DNA of 5,524 nucleotides, from positions 1-5,524 of the forward strand of contig CANSLE010000182.1 of assembly GCA_947647645.1 (NCBI GenBank). Direction: 5' to 3'. The notes under the pieces are model-generated. The model did not search any database and had not been told where the DNA came from. It was given only the letters and a program-made list of their open reading frames with translations. This document shows positions 1 to 5,524 of the stretch, piece by piece (position 1 is the first letter of the stretch; each line of letters starts with the position of its first letter). The stretch comes from an uncultured Microbacterium sp. (GTDB lineage: Bacteria; Actinomycetota; Actinomycetes; Actinomycetales; Microbacteriaceae). The position numbers and the translations under genes are program-made.

Positions 1-21
1 GCGTCGCCGGGTGAGGTCGAT

Positions 22-51
22 TTGCGGCGCACCCCTCGCGCGCGATACGGT
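22..51 (+). promoter_or_regulatory. Weak candidate upstream promoter for the arg operon
   Basis: TTGCGG at 22-27 and TACGGT at 46-51 are separated by 18 bases. They resemble a -35 and a -10 box; TACGGT fits the actinobacterial TAnnnT pattern. Transcription would start near 58, inside the GCATGCAT stretch (56-63), leaving a leader of about 174 nt before argC. Matches this loose are common by chance, and the AT-rich element just before argC is a competing candidate. Confidence 0.2.
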
Positions 52-219
52 CACCGCATGCATCCGGCCGCTCCTCTCACCGTCACCACGGTGCGACGCG
101 CGCGCCGACGCCAGGCCGGCCGCCGACTCTAGGCGACCCCGCGAGCTCCCTGTCGCCGTGACGGGTCGAGCCGCCGGTGTCGCCGTTTCGAGCCCACCGT
201 CTGCAGACCACAGTCACAA

Positions 220-225
220 TAAGGT
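220..225 (+). promoter_or_regulatory. Candidate -10 box (leaderless argC) overlapping a possible Shine-Dalgarno
   Basis: TAAGGT at 220-225 fits the actinobacterial -10 pattern TAnnnT and lies six bases before the argC ATG. If its last T is at -7, position +1 is the A of the start codon (232), which is the geometry of leaderless actinobacterial transcripts. No good -35 is visible; the 17-bp-spaced hexamer at 197-202 is CCGTCT. The same bases include AAGG (221-224), seven bases before the ATG, which could equally be a short Shine-Dalgarno for a transcript starting further upstream. The sequence alone does not decide between the two. Confidence 0.35.
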
Positions 226-231
226 TGAACA

Positions 232-1287
232 ATGACCCTTTCGGTCGCCGTCTCCGGCGCTTCCGGCTATGCGGGCGGCGAGATCCTGCGCCTGCTCGCC
301 GCTCATCCCGACGTCCAGATCACGACCGTCACCGCGCACAGCAACGCGGGCGACGCGCTGATCGACCACCAGCCGCACCTCCGCTCCCTCGCGCACCTGA
401 CGCTCCAGCCGACCACGCCCGCGGCGCTCGCCGGTCACGACGTCGTCTTCCTCGCGCTCCCGCACGGCCAGTCCGGTCAGTACACCGACGCGCTCGCCGG
501 TACCCCGCTCGTGATCGACGCGGGCGCCGACCACCGGCTGACGTCTGCGGCGGCCTGGGACGCGTTCTACGGGGGCGCCTTCCACGAGCCGTGGGCCTAC
601 GGCGTTCCCGAGCTCATCGTCGGCCCCGGTGGGGCGACGCAGCGCGACGTGCTCGTCGGCGCGTCACGGATCGCGGCGCCCGGCTGCAACGCCTCCACCG
701 TGTCGCTCAGCCTCGCGCCCGGGGTCGCGGCCGGCGTCATCGACCCGTCGGACATCGTCAGCGTTCTCGCCGTCGGACCGTCCGGTGCCGGCAGGAGCCT
801 GAAGACCAACCTGCTCGCGTCCGAGATCCTCGGCACCGCCAACCCCTATGCCGTCGGCGGCACGCATCGGCACATCCCGGAGATCCAGCAGGCCCTGGTC
901 GCCGCGGCGCCGGCCGCGGTCGACGTGCGCATCTCCTTCACGCCGGTGCTGGTGCCGATGGCCCGCGGCATCCTGGCGACCTCCACCGCCCCGATCGCCG
1001 ACGGCGTGACGGATGCCGAGATCCGCGCGGCCTGGGAGCAGGCGTACGGCGACGAGGTGTTCGTCCAGCTGCTGCTCGAGGGACGCTTCCCGCGCACCGC
1101 CGACGTGCTCGGTGCGAACACGGCCCTGCTCGGCCTCGCGATCGACCGTGCCGCGAACCGGGTCGTCGTCGTGACCGCGGTCGACAACCTCGTCAAGGGC
1201 ACCGCGGGTGCCGCCATCCAATCGATGAACATCGCCCTCGGCCTTCCCGAGGCCACGGGCCTGACCGTGAACGGAGTGGCACCGTGA
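232..1287 (+). CDS. argC: N-acetyl-gamma-glutamyl-phosphate reductase (ArgC)
   Basis: This cytoplasmic enzyme uses NADPH to reduce N-acetylglutamyl 5-phosphate to N-acetylglutamate 5-semialdehyde, the third step of arginine synthesis. The protein has 351 residues, normal for the family. It starts with a Rossmann dinucleotide-binding motif, GASGYAGGE at residues 9-17. The catalytic cysteine is Cys152 in APGCNAST, and the active-site histidine lies in THRHIPE (His212 or His214). The C-terminal block VDNLVKGTAGAAIQSMN followed by GLPEATGL is typical of ArgC. The context after the cysteine differs from the common PGCYPT: Asn replaces Tyr and Ala-Ser replaces Pro, which I believe is usual in Microbacteriaceae. 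ATG 232 is chosen because the GASGY motif is then at the normal distance from the start and AAGG lies seven bases upstream. Its stop overlaps argJ by four bases. First gene of the operon. Confidence 0.96.
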   Translation: MTLSVAVSGASGYAGGEILRLLAAHPDVQITTVTAHSNAGDALIDHQPHLRSLAHLTLQPTTPAALAGHDVVFLALPHGQSGQYTDALAGTPLVIDAGADHRLTSAAAWDAFYGGAFHEPWAYGVPELIVGPGGATQRDVLVGASRIAAPGCNASTVSLSLAPGVAAGVIDPSDIVSVLAVGPSGAGRSLKTNLLASEILGTANPYAVGGTHRHIPEIQQALVAAAPAAVDVRISFTPVLVPMARGILATSTAPIADGVTDAEIRAAWEQAYGDEVFVQLLLEGRFPRTADVLGANTALLGLAIDRAANRVVVVTAVDNLVKGTAGAAIQSMNIALGLPEATGLTVNGVAP

Positions 1288-2441
1288 GCGTCACCGTACC
1301 CGAGGGGTTCGCCGCTGGCGGCGTGGCTGTGGGCCTCAAGTCCACCGGCAAGCCCGACGTCGCCGTCGTCGTCAATCGGGGACCGCTCAAACTGGGCGCG
1401 GCGGTCTTCACGAGCAACCGTGCGAAGGCCAATCCGATCCTCTGGTCGCAGCAGGTCATCCAGGACGGCGTCGTCGAGGCGATCGTGCTGAACTCCGGCG
1501 GCGCGAACTGCTTCACCGGAGCTTTCGGCTTCCAGACGACGCATCAGACCGCGGAACGTGCGGCGGAACTGCTCGGCGTGGGCCCCGGTGATGTGCTCGT
1601 CTGTTCGACCGGACTCATCGGCACCGGCGACGAGGTGTTCCGCGCGAAGGTGCTCGAGGGCGTCGAGCGGGCGATCGCGGGGGCGACCCCCGAGGGCGGC
1701 GACGACGCAGCGCGCGCCATCATGACGACCGACACGGTGTCGAAGACGAGCACGTTCCGCGGCGACGGCTGGACGATCGGCGCGATGGCGAAGGGGGCCG
1801 GCATGCTCGCCCCCGGTCTCGCCACGATGCTCGTGGTCATCACGACCGACGCGGTGCTCACCGCGGAGGAGGCCGACGCGCACCTGCGCGCCGCGACCCG
1901 CGTGAGCTTCGACCGGCTCGACTCGGACGGCTGCATGTCGACGAACGACCAGGTGACCCTGAGGGTGAGCGGCGCGAGCGGCGTGAACCCGGACTCCGAC
2001 GCGTTCCGCACCGCGCTCCACGATGTGTGCCTGGACCTCGCCGGCCAGCTGCAGGCGGATGCCGAGGGCGCGAGCCACGACATCACGATCCGGGTCGTGG
2101 GCGCGGCATCCGAGGACGACGCCGTCGAGGTCGGCCGCTCGGTCGCCCGCAACAACCTCTTCAAGGCCGCGATCTTCGGAAACGACCCCAACTGGGGTCG
2201 GGTGCTGGCCGCGATCGGAACCACGCAGGCGGCCTTCGACCCGTACGCGGTCGACGTGAGCTTCAACGGCGTGCGGCTGTGCAGCGCGGGGGCCCCCGAC
2301 CGCCCGCGCGAGGAGGTCGATCTCGCCCCGCGTGCGACGGATGTCCTCATCGACCTCAAGGCGGGGGATGCCGCGGCGACGATCCTCACGAACGACCTGA
2401 CGCACGACTACGTCCACGAGAACAGCGCGTACAGCTCATGA
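1284..2441 (+). CDS. argJ: Glutamate N-acetyltransferase / ornithine acetyltransferase (ArgJ)
   Basis: ArgJ transfers the acetyl group of N-acetylornithine to glutamate, releasing ornithine and regenerating N-acetylglutamate, so the acetyl group is recycled. Some family members also use acetyl-CoA; the sequence does not show which type this is. The protein is 385 residues, normal length. The self-cleavage site is in AKGAGMLAPGLATML: Thr181 would become the N-terminal nucleophile of the beta chain (181-385), with the alpha chain being 1-180. Other family blocks are NSGGANCFTG (usually NSGNANACTG), STNDQV, GNDPNWGR (299-306) and the C-terminal NDLTHDYV. The start is GTG 1284, with GGAG (1273-1276) seven bases upstream and a 4-base overlap with the argC stop. 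The frame is open further upstream to 177, but that part reads as an arginine-rich shadow of argC and has no ArgJ similarity. Confidence 0.95.
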   Translation: MSVTVPEGFAAGGVAVGLKSTGKPDVAVVVNRGPLKLGAAVFTSNRAKANPILWSQQVIQDGVVEAIVLNSGGANCFTGAFGFQTTHQTAERAAELLGVGPGDVLVCSTGLIGTGDEVFRAKVLEGVERAIAGATPEGGDDAARAIMTTDTVSKTSTFRGDGWTIGAMAKGAGMLAPGLATMLVVITTDAVLTAEEADAHLRAATRVSFDRLDSDGCMSTNDQVTLRVSGASGVNPDSDAFRTALHDVCLDLAGQLQADAEGASHDITIRVVGAASEDDAVEVGRSVARNNLFKAAIFGNDPNWGRVLAAIGTTQAAFDPYAVDVSFNGVRLCSAGAPDRPREEVDLAPRATDVLIDLKAGDAAATILTNDLTHDYVHENSAYSS

Positions 2442-3340
2442 CCGAGAAGATCCAGCACACGACCCCCGAGGAGGCCGCTGAGAAGGCCGCCGTCCTCATC
2501 GAGTCCCTGCCCTGGCTGCAGCGCTTCCGCGACCAGATCATCGTCATCAAGTACGGCGGCAACGCCATGGTGTCCCAGGAGCTGCAGGACGCGTTCGCGC
2601 AGGACATCGCCTACCTCCGCTTCGTCGGGGTCAAGCCCGTCGTCGTGCACGGCGGCGGCCCGCAGATCTCGCAGATGCTCGACCGGCTCGCGATCCCGAG
2701 CGAGTTCAAGGGCGGCTACCGCGTGACCTCCACCGAGGCGATCAGCGTCGTGCGGATGGTGCTCACCGGTCAGGTGAACCCGCAGCTGGTCGGCCGGATC
2801 AACGCGTTCGGACCCTTTGCGGTGGGCGTCTCGGGGGAGGACGCGGGCCTGTTCCAGGGCCGCCGGCGCGGTGTCGTCATCGACGGCACCGAGCACGACC
2901 TCGGAGCGGTGGGCGACGTCGTGCGCGTCGACCCGCAGCCGGTGCTCGACCAGCTCGCGGCGGGACGGATCCCGGTGGTCTCCTCGATCGCGCCCGACCT
3001 CGACCACCCCGGTCAGTCGCTGAACGTCAACGCGGATGCCGCGGCCGCCGCCCTCGCGATCGCGCTGGGCGCGGCGAAGCTCGTCGTGCTGACGGACGTG
3101 GCGGGCCTCTACGCCGACTGGCCGAACCGCGACTCGCTCGTCTCGCACCTGACCGCCGACGAGCTGCGCGCGATGCTGCCGCGGCTGGAGTCGGGCATGA
3201 TCCCGAAGATGCAGGCGTGCCTGGACGCGGTCGACGGCGGCGTCGAGACGGCGGCGATCATCGACGGACGCCAGCCCCACTCGGTGCTGGTGGAGATCTT
3301 CACGGAACACGGAATCGGAACAGAGGTGGTGGCGCAGTGA
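2438..3340 (+). CDS. argB: Acetylglutamate kinase (ArgB), arginine-sensitive type
   Basis: ArgB phosphorylates the gamma-carboxyl of N-acetylglutamate with ATP, the second and usually controlling step of the pathway. The protein has 300 residues and the amino-acid kinase fold. Visible motifs are KYGGNAM (Lys38 onward, phosphate binding), HGGGP (71-75), GGYRVT around Arg95 (substrate pocket), NVNAD (196-200), DVAGLY (220-225) and SGMIPK (252-257, usually GGMIPK or similar). An N-terminal extension of about 30 residues, with a helix-like IESLPWLQRF, and the C-terminal HSVLVEIFTEHGIGT (281-295) are hallmarks of hexameric, arginine-inhibited kinases, so feedback inhibition is likely. ATG 2438 overlaps the argJ stop as ATGA. 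No good Shine-Dalgarno precedes it (2417-2437 lacks GGAG or AGGA), suggesting its translation depends on ribosomes finishing argJ. The longer open frame from 2027 is an argJ shadow. Confidence 0.96.
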   Translation: MTEKIQHTTPEEAAEKAAVLIESLPWLQRFRDQIIVIKYGGNAMVSQELQDAFAQDIAYLRFVGVKPVVVHGGGPQISQMLDRLAIPSEFKGGYRVTSTEAISVVRMVLTGQVNPQLVGRINAFGPFAVGVSGEDAGLFQGRRRGVVIDGTEHDLGAVGDVVRVDPQPVLDQLAAGRIPVVSSIAPDLDHPGQSLNVNADAAAAALAIALGAAKLVVLTDVAGLYADWPNRDSLVSHLTADELRAMLPRLESGMIPKMQACLDAVDGGVETAAIIDGRQPHSVLVEIFTEHGIGTEVVAQ

Positions 3341-4629
3341 GCGGCGTGCAGGAGCAGACGACGGCAGCGGCGATGTGGCAGGAGGATGCCGGACGCGATC
3401 TGATCCGCAACGCCGGCGACCGGATGGCCCTGTTCGTCCGCGGCGAGGGATCCTCGCTGTGGGATGCCGACGGCCGCCGCTACCTGGACTTCCTCGGCGG
3501 CATCGCGGTGACCTCGCTCGGCCACGCGCACCCCGTCTTCGTCGACGCGGTCGCCCGTCAGGCGGCGACCCTCTCGCACGTGTCGAACTTCTTCGCGACG
3601 CCCCCGCAGCTGGCGCTGGCCGCCGAGCTGAAGCGCCTCACGGGCGCGGGCGACGCCGGTCGCGTCTACTTCGCGAACTCCGGCGCCGAGGCGAACGAGG
3701 CCGCCTTCAAGCTCGCGCGGCTCCACGGAGCGGCCGGCGGAGTCGCCGGTGACACGCGCGCGCCGCGTCCCCGCATCCTCGCGTTGAAGGACGCCTTCCA
3801 CGGCCGCACGATGGGCACGCTCGCCCTCACCGGCAAGCCCTACATGCAGGCGCCGTTCCAGCCGATGGTGCCCGGTGTCGAGTTCGTCGACTCGACCGTC
3901 GAGGCTCTCGAGGCCGCGATGGGCGACGATGTGGCCGCACTGTTCGTCGAGCCCATCAAGGGCGAGGCCGGCGTGCTCCCTCTGCCGGAGGGCTACCTCG
4001 CCGCCGCGCGGGAGATCACGGCCCGCCACGGCGCGCTGCTGATCGTCGACGAGATCCAGACCGGTGCCGGACGTACCGGGGTGTGGTTCGCCTTCCAGAC
4101 CGAGGGCATCGTCCCCGATGCGATCACGGTCGCCAAGGGCATCGGCGGCGGCTTTCCGATCGGTGCGCTCATCACCTTCGGTGCGGCGAGCGGCCTGTTC
4201 TACCCGGGCACGCACGGCTCCACCTTCGGCGGCAACCCGCTGGCGACCGCGACGTCGCTCGCGGTGCTCGGCGAGATCGAGCGCGCTGGACTCGTGGAGA
4301 ACGCGGCCGTCCGCGGTGCGCAGCTGCGCACCGCCATCGAGGCCATCGCGTCGCCGCTGATCGACGGATGCCGCGGCGCCGGCCTGCTGCTGGGGATCGC
4401 GCTGCGCCATCCCGTGGCCGGTGCCGTCGTGGCCGCCGCGCAGCAGCACGGCCTCATCGTCAACGCCGCCAACGACAGCACGATCCGCATCGCCCCCGCG
4501 CTGACGATCGGCGACGTCGAGATCGACGAGTTCGTCGAGCTGTTCACCCGCGCCCTCGTCACCGTCGCCGACGCCCTCGTGCTCGACGGCGCTGACACCG
4601 ACCCCTCGATTCCGGAGGCCTCCGCATGA
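3337..4629 (+). CDS. argD: Acetylornithine aminotransferase (ArgD)
   Basis: This class III PLP-dependent aminotransferase converts N-acetylglutamate 5-semialdehyde and glutamate to N-acetylornithine and 2-oxoglutarate. In many bacteria ArgD also serves as succinyl-diaminopimelate aminotransferase in lysine synthesis; that is possible here but not shown. The protein is 430 residues, somewhat longer than many ArgD proteins (about 390-410), with the excess at the N-terminus and in a Gly/Ala-Arg/Pro stretch near 131-145. Motifs are NSGAEANE (114-121), FHGRTMG (154-160), VDEIQTGAGRTG with Asp238 that contacts the PLP ring, AKGIGGG with PLP-binding Lys267, and GSTFGGNPLA (294-303). GTG 3337 is chosen for its 4-base overlap with argB and AGAGGTGG (3322-3329) seven bases upstream. 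An internal ATG at 3373 would give 418 residues but lacks a ribosome binding site. Confidence 0.94.
   Translation: MSGVQEQTTAAAMWQEDAGRDLIRNAGDRMALFVRGEGSSLWDADGRRYLDFLGGIAVTSLGHAHPVFVDAVARQAATLSHVSNFFATPPQLALAAELKRLTGAGDAGRVYFANSGAEANEAAFKLARLHGAAGGVAGDTRAPRPRILALKDAFHGRTMGTLALTGKPYMQAPFQPMVPGVEFVDSTVEALEAAMGDDVAALFVEPIKGEAGVLPLPEGYLAAAREITARHGALLIVDEIQTGAGRTGVWFAFQTEGIVPDAITVAKGIGGGFPIGALITFGAASGLFYPGTHGSTFGGNPLATATSLAVLGEIERAGLVENAAVRGAQLRTAIEAIASPLIDGCRGAGLLLGIALRHPVAGAVVAAAQQHGLIVNAANDSTIRIAPALTIGDVEIDEFVELFTRALVTVADALVLDGADTDPSIPEASA
4614..4618 (+). promoter_or_regulatory. argF Shine-Dalgarno inside a perfect palindrome
   Basis: GGAGG lies seven bases before the argF ATG, inside the end of argD. 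It is the strongest ribosome binding site in the window and supports ATG 4626 as the start. The bases just after it are CCTCC, making CGGAGGCCTCCG (4613-4624) a perfect 12-bp palindrome. CCUCC also equals the anti-Shine-Dalgarno core of 16S rRNA. In RNA only a short CGGA/UCCG stem with a four-base loop could form locally. Confidence 0.75.
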
Positions 4630-5524
4630 CCCGCCATCTGCTTCGCGACGACGACCTTAGCCCGGCCGAGCAGGCCGAGATCCTCGACCTCGCCGTCGCC
4701 CTGAAGAAGGACCGCTGGAAGCTGAAGCCCCTCGAGGGCCCGCAGACCGTCGCGGTCATCTTCGACAAGAGCTCCACCCGCACGCGTGTGTCGTTCGCCG
4801 TCGGCATCGCGGACCTCGGCGGATCGCCGCTGGTGATCTCGACGGCGAACAGCCAGCTCGGCGGCAAGGAGACCCCCTCCGACACCGCGCGCGTGCTCGA
4901 GCGTCAGGTCGCCGCGATCGTCTGGCGCACGTACGCGCAGGCCGGGCTCGAGGAGATGGCCCGCGGCACCACCGTGCCGGTCGTCAACGCGCTCAGCGAC
5001 GACTTCCACCCCTGCCAGCTGCTCGCCGACCTGCTCACGATCCGCGAGCACAAGGGCGAGCTGACGGGCCTGACGCTCACCTTCTTCGGGGACGGCACCT
5101 CGAACATGGGCCACTCCTACGTGCTGGCCGGCGTGACCGCGGGCATGCACGTGCGCGTCGCGTCGCCCGCGGCGTACGCCCCGCGCGCCGACGTGGTGGC
5201 CGATGCCGAGCGCATCGCCGCGACCACGGGAGGCTCGGTCACGCTCTTCACCGATCCCGCGCAGGCCGCGGCCGGCGCCGACGTCATCGTCACCGACACA
5301 TGGGTGTCGATGGGCAAGGAGGAGGAGAAGATCCAGCGCGTCCACGACCTCGGCGGCTACAAGGTCACCCAGGCGACCATGGCGCTGGCCGATCCCGCGG
5401 CGATCTTCATCCACTGCCTGCCCGCCGACCGCGGCTACGAGGTGGACGCCGACGTGATCGACGGCCCGCAGAGCGTCGTCTGGGACGAGGCGGAGAATCG
5501 CCTTCACGCGCAGAAGGCGCTGCT
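4626..5524 (+). CDS. argF: Ornithine carbamoyltransferase (ArgF), 3' end cut by the window
   Basis: ArgF joins carbamoyl phosphate and ornithine to give citrulline and phosphate; the active enzyme in this family is usually a trimer. The window contains 299 complete residues with no stop. The last ones, ENRLHAQKAL, are normally followed by about ten more residues, so the truncation is only the window edge. Carbamoyl-phosphate motif STRTR is at residues 50-54, with the further phosphate-side residues at Arg101 and HPCQ (128-131). The ornithine-side loop DTWVSMG is at 224-230, and HCLPA (263-267) holds the catalytic cysteine. The SMG loop and the presence of argJ, which supplies free ornithine, argue for ornithine rather than acetylornithine as substrate. 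ATG 4626 overlaps the argD stop as ATGA and follows GGAGG. Confidence 0.96.
   Translation, partial: MTRHLLRDDDLSPAEQAEILDLAVALKKDRWKLKPLEGPQTVAVIFDKSSTRTRVSFAVGIADLGGSPLVISTANSQLGGKETPSDTARVLERQVAAIVWRTYAQAGLEEMARGTTVPVVNALSDDFHPCQLLADLLTIREHKGELTGLTLTFFGDGTSNMGHSYVLAGVTAGMHVRVASPAAYAPRADVVADAERIAATTGGSVTLFTDPAQAAAGADVIVTDTWVSMGKEEEKIQRVHDLGGYKVTQATMALADPAAIFIHCLPADRGYEVDADVIDGPQSVVWDEAENRLHAQKAL

Larger units (their letters stand above)
1..231. other. Upstream region of argC without an identifiable gene
   Basis: No reading frame here resembles a known protein. In related actinobacteria pheT often precedes argC. One plus frame entering from the left stops at 12-14 after Val-Ala-Gly and could be the tail of an upstream gene, but three residues cannot identify it. 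A second frame is open from the left edge to 235 and its stop overlaps the argC start codon (ATGA at 232-235); it is arginine-rich but has no recognisable features. Most of the region is GC-rich like the genes, except 210-235, which is clearly AT-richer (17 of 26 bases). It contains two candidate promoters, the palindrome GTCTGCAGAC at 199-208 and the overlapping palindromes GCATGC/ATGCAT at 56-63. I see no intrinsic terminator with a T-tract. Confidence 0.6.
967..4372. repeat. Dispersed octamer GGATGCCG, nine copies
   Basis: The plus strand has GGATGCCG at 1011, 2057, 2366, 3034, 3384, 3462 and 4366. Its reverse complement CGGCATCC or the equivalent is at 966-973 and 2104-2111. All nine copies of the core GGATGCC are followed by G on the motif strand. 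Copies lie in argC, argJ, argB and argD, with none in the sequenced part of argF. Six plus-strand copies read as Asp-Ala (G-GAT-GCC), but 4366 reads GGA-TGC-CG (Gly-Cys), 967 reads GGC-ATC and 2105 reads G-GCA-TCC, so codon or dipeptide preference does not explain all of them. With about 70 percent GC and independent bases I would expect roughly 0.2 per strand. Function unknown. Confidence 0.5.

Noticed and set aside
1..14. Possible end of an upstream pheT gene (Val-Ala-Gly-stop)
   Set aside because: pheT upstream of argC is common in actinobacteria, but three codons cannot be assigned to any protein.
114..121. GGCCGGCC palindrome
   Set aside because: Eight-base GC palindromes are expected by chance at this base composition and nothing around it suggests a role.
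132..157. GGCGAC...GTCGCC inverted repeat (6-bp stem, 14-base loop) in the leader
   Set aside because: The stem is short, the loop long and no T-tract follows, so there is no support for a terminator or attenuator. Such repeats are expected in GC-rich DNA.
212..240. Possible ARG box around GTCACAATAAGGTTGAAC
   Set aside because: The stretch is AT-rich but its halves do not form the TGAAT/ATTCA-like dyad; the match to its own reverse complement is poor.
177..1283. Upstream extension of the argJ frame through argC
   Set aside because: The sequence before 1284 is arginine-rich nonsense in a shifted argC frame, and ArgJ similarity begins at GTG 1284, so this is not a fusion protein. The open frames before argB (from 2027) and argD (from 3217) are shadows for the same reason.
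846..2417. 523-codon open frame on the minus strand opposite argC and argJ
   Set aside because: GC-rich codon use on the plus strand leaves few stop triplets on the opposite strand. The translation is arginine-, alanine- and aspartate-rich low-complexity sequence with no family motifs, and the plus-strand genes are certain.
3109..4449. 446-codon minus-strand frame opposite argB and argD
   Set aside because: Same shadow effect; the composition is typical of antisense frames and no motif is recognisable.
4200..5507. 435-codon minus-strand frame opposite argD and argF
   Set aside because: Same shadow effect; it spans two real genes and has no recognisable domain.

Overview
The window is a stretch of arginine-biosynthesis operon from a high-GC actinobacterium. 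By eye the GC content is about 70 percent, third codon positions are almost all G or C, and GTG starts occur beside ATG starts. The gene order argC-argJ-argB-argD-argF is the usual actinobacterial order. Wording of the proteins, such as the ArgC active-site stretch PGCNAST, points to Microbacteriaceae, with Microbacterium the best guess. That placement is recall of family sequences, not a search result.

Layout: positions 1-231 hold no gene I can identify. They contain the probable promoter and leader region of argC and perhaps the last codons of an upstream gene. Then come five plus-strand genes: argC (232-1287), argJ (1284-2441), argB (2438-3340), argD (3337-4629) and argF (4626 to the window end, cut off about ten residues before its expected stop). 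Every junction is a 4-base overlap (GTGA or ATGA), so each gene lies one frame back from the previous one. There is no intergenic space after argC begins, and no RNA gene, mobile element or CRISPR array.

Together the genes encode the route from N-acetylglutamate to citrulline. ArgB phosphorylates N-acetylglutamate, ArgC reduces the acyl phosphate to the semialdehyde, ArgD transaminates it to N-acetylornithine, ArgJ moves the acetyl group back to glutamate and releases ornithine, and ArgF carbamoylates ornithine to citrulline. ArgB carries the C-terminal signature of arginine-inhibited kinases, so feedback control probably acts there. The remaining genes (argR, argG, argH in related genomes) would be expected downstream, outside the window.

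I found no new enzyme system. The points worth a second look are at DNA level. The octamer GGATGCCG occurs nine times in 5.5 kb, on both strands and in all three codon phases. A possible -10 element is placed so that argC could be transcribed leaderless. A 12-bp palindrome covers the argF ribosome binding site. No convincing ArgR operator is visible.
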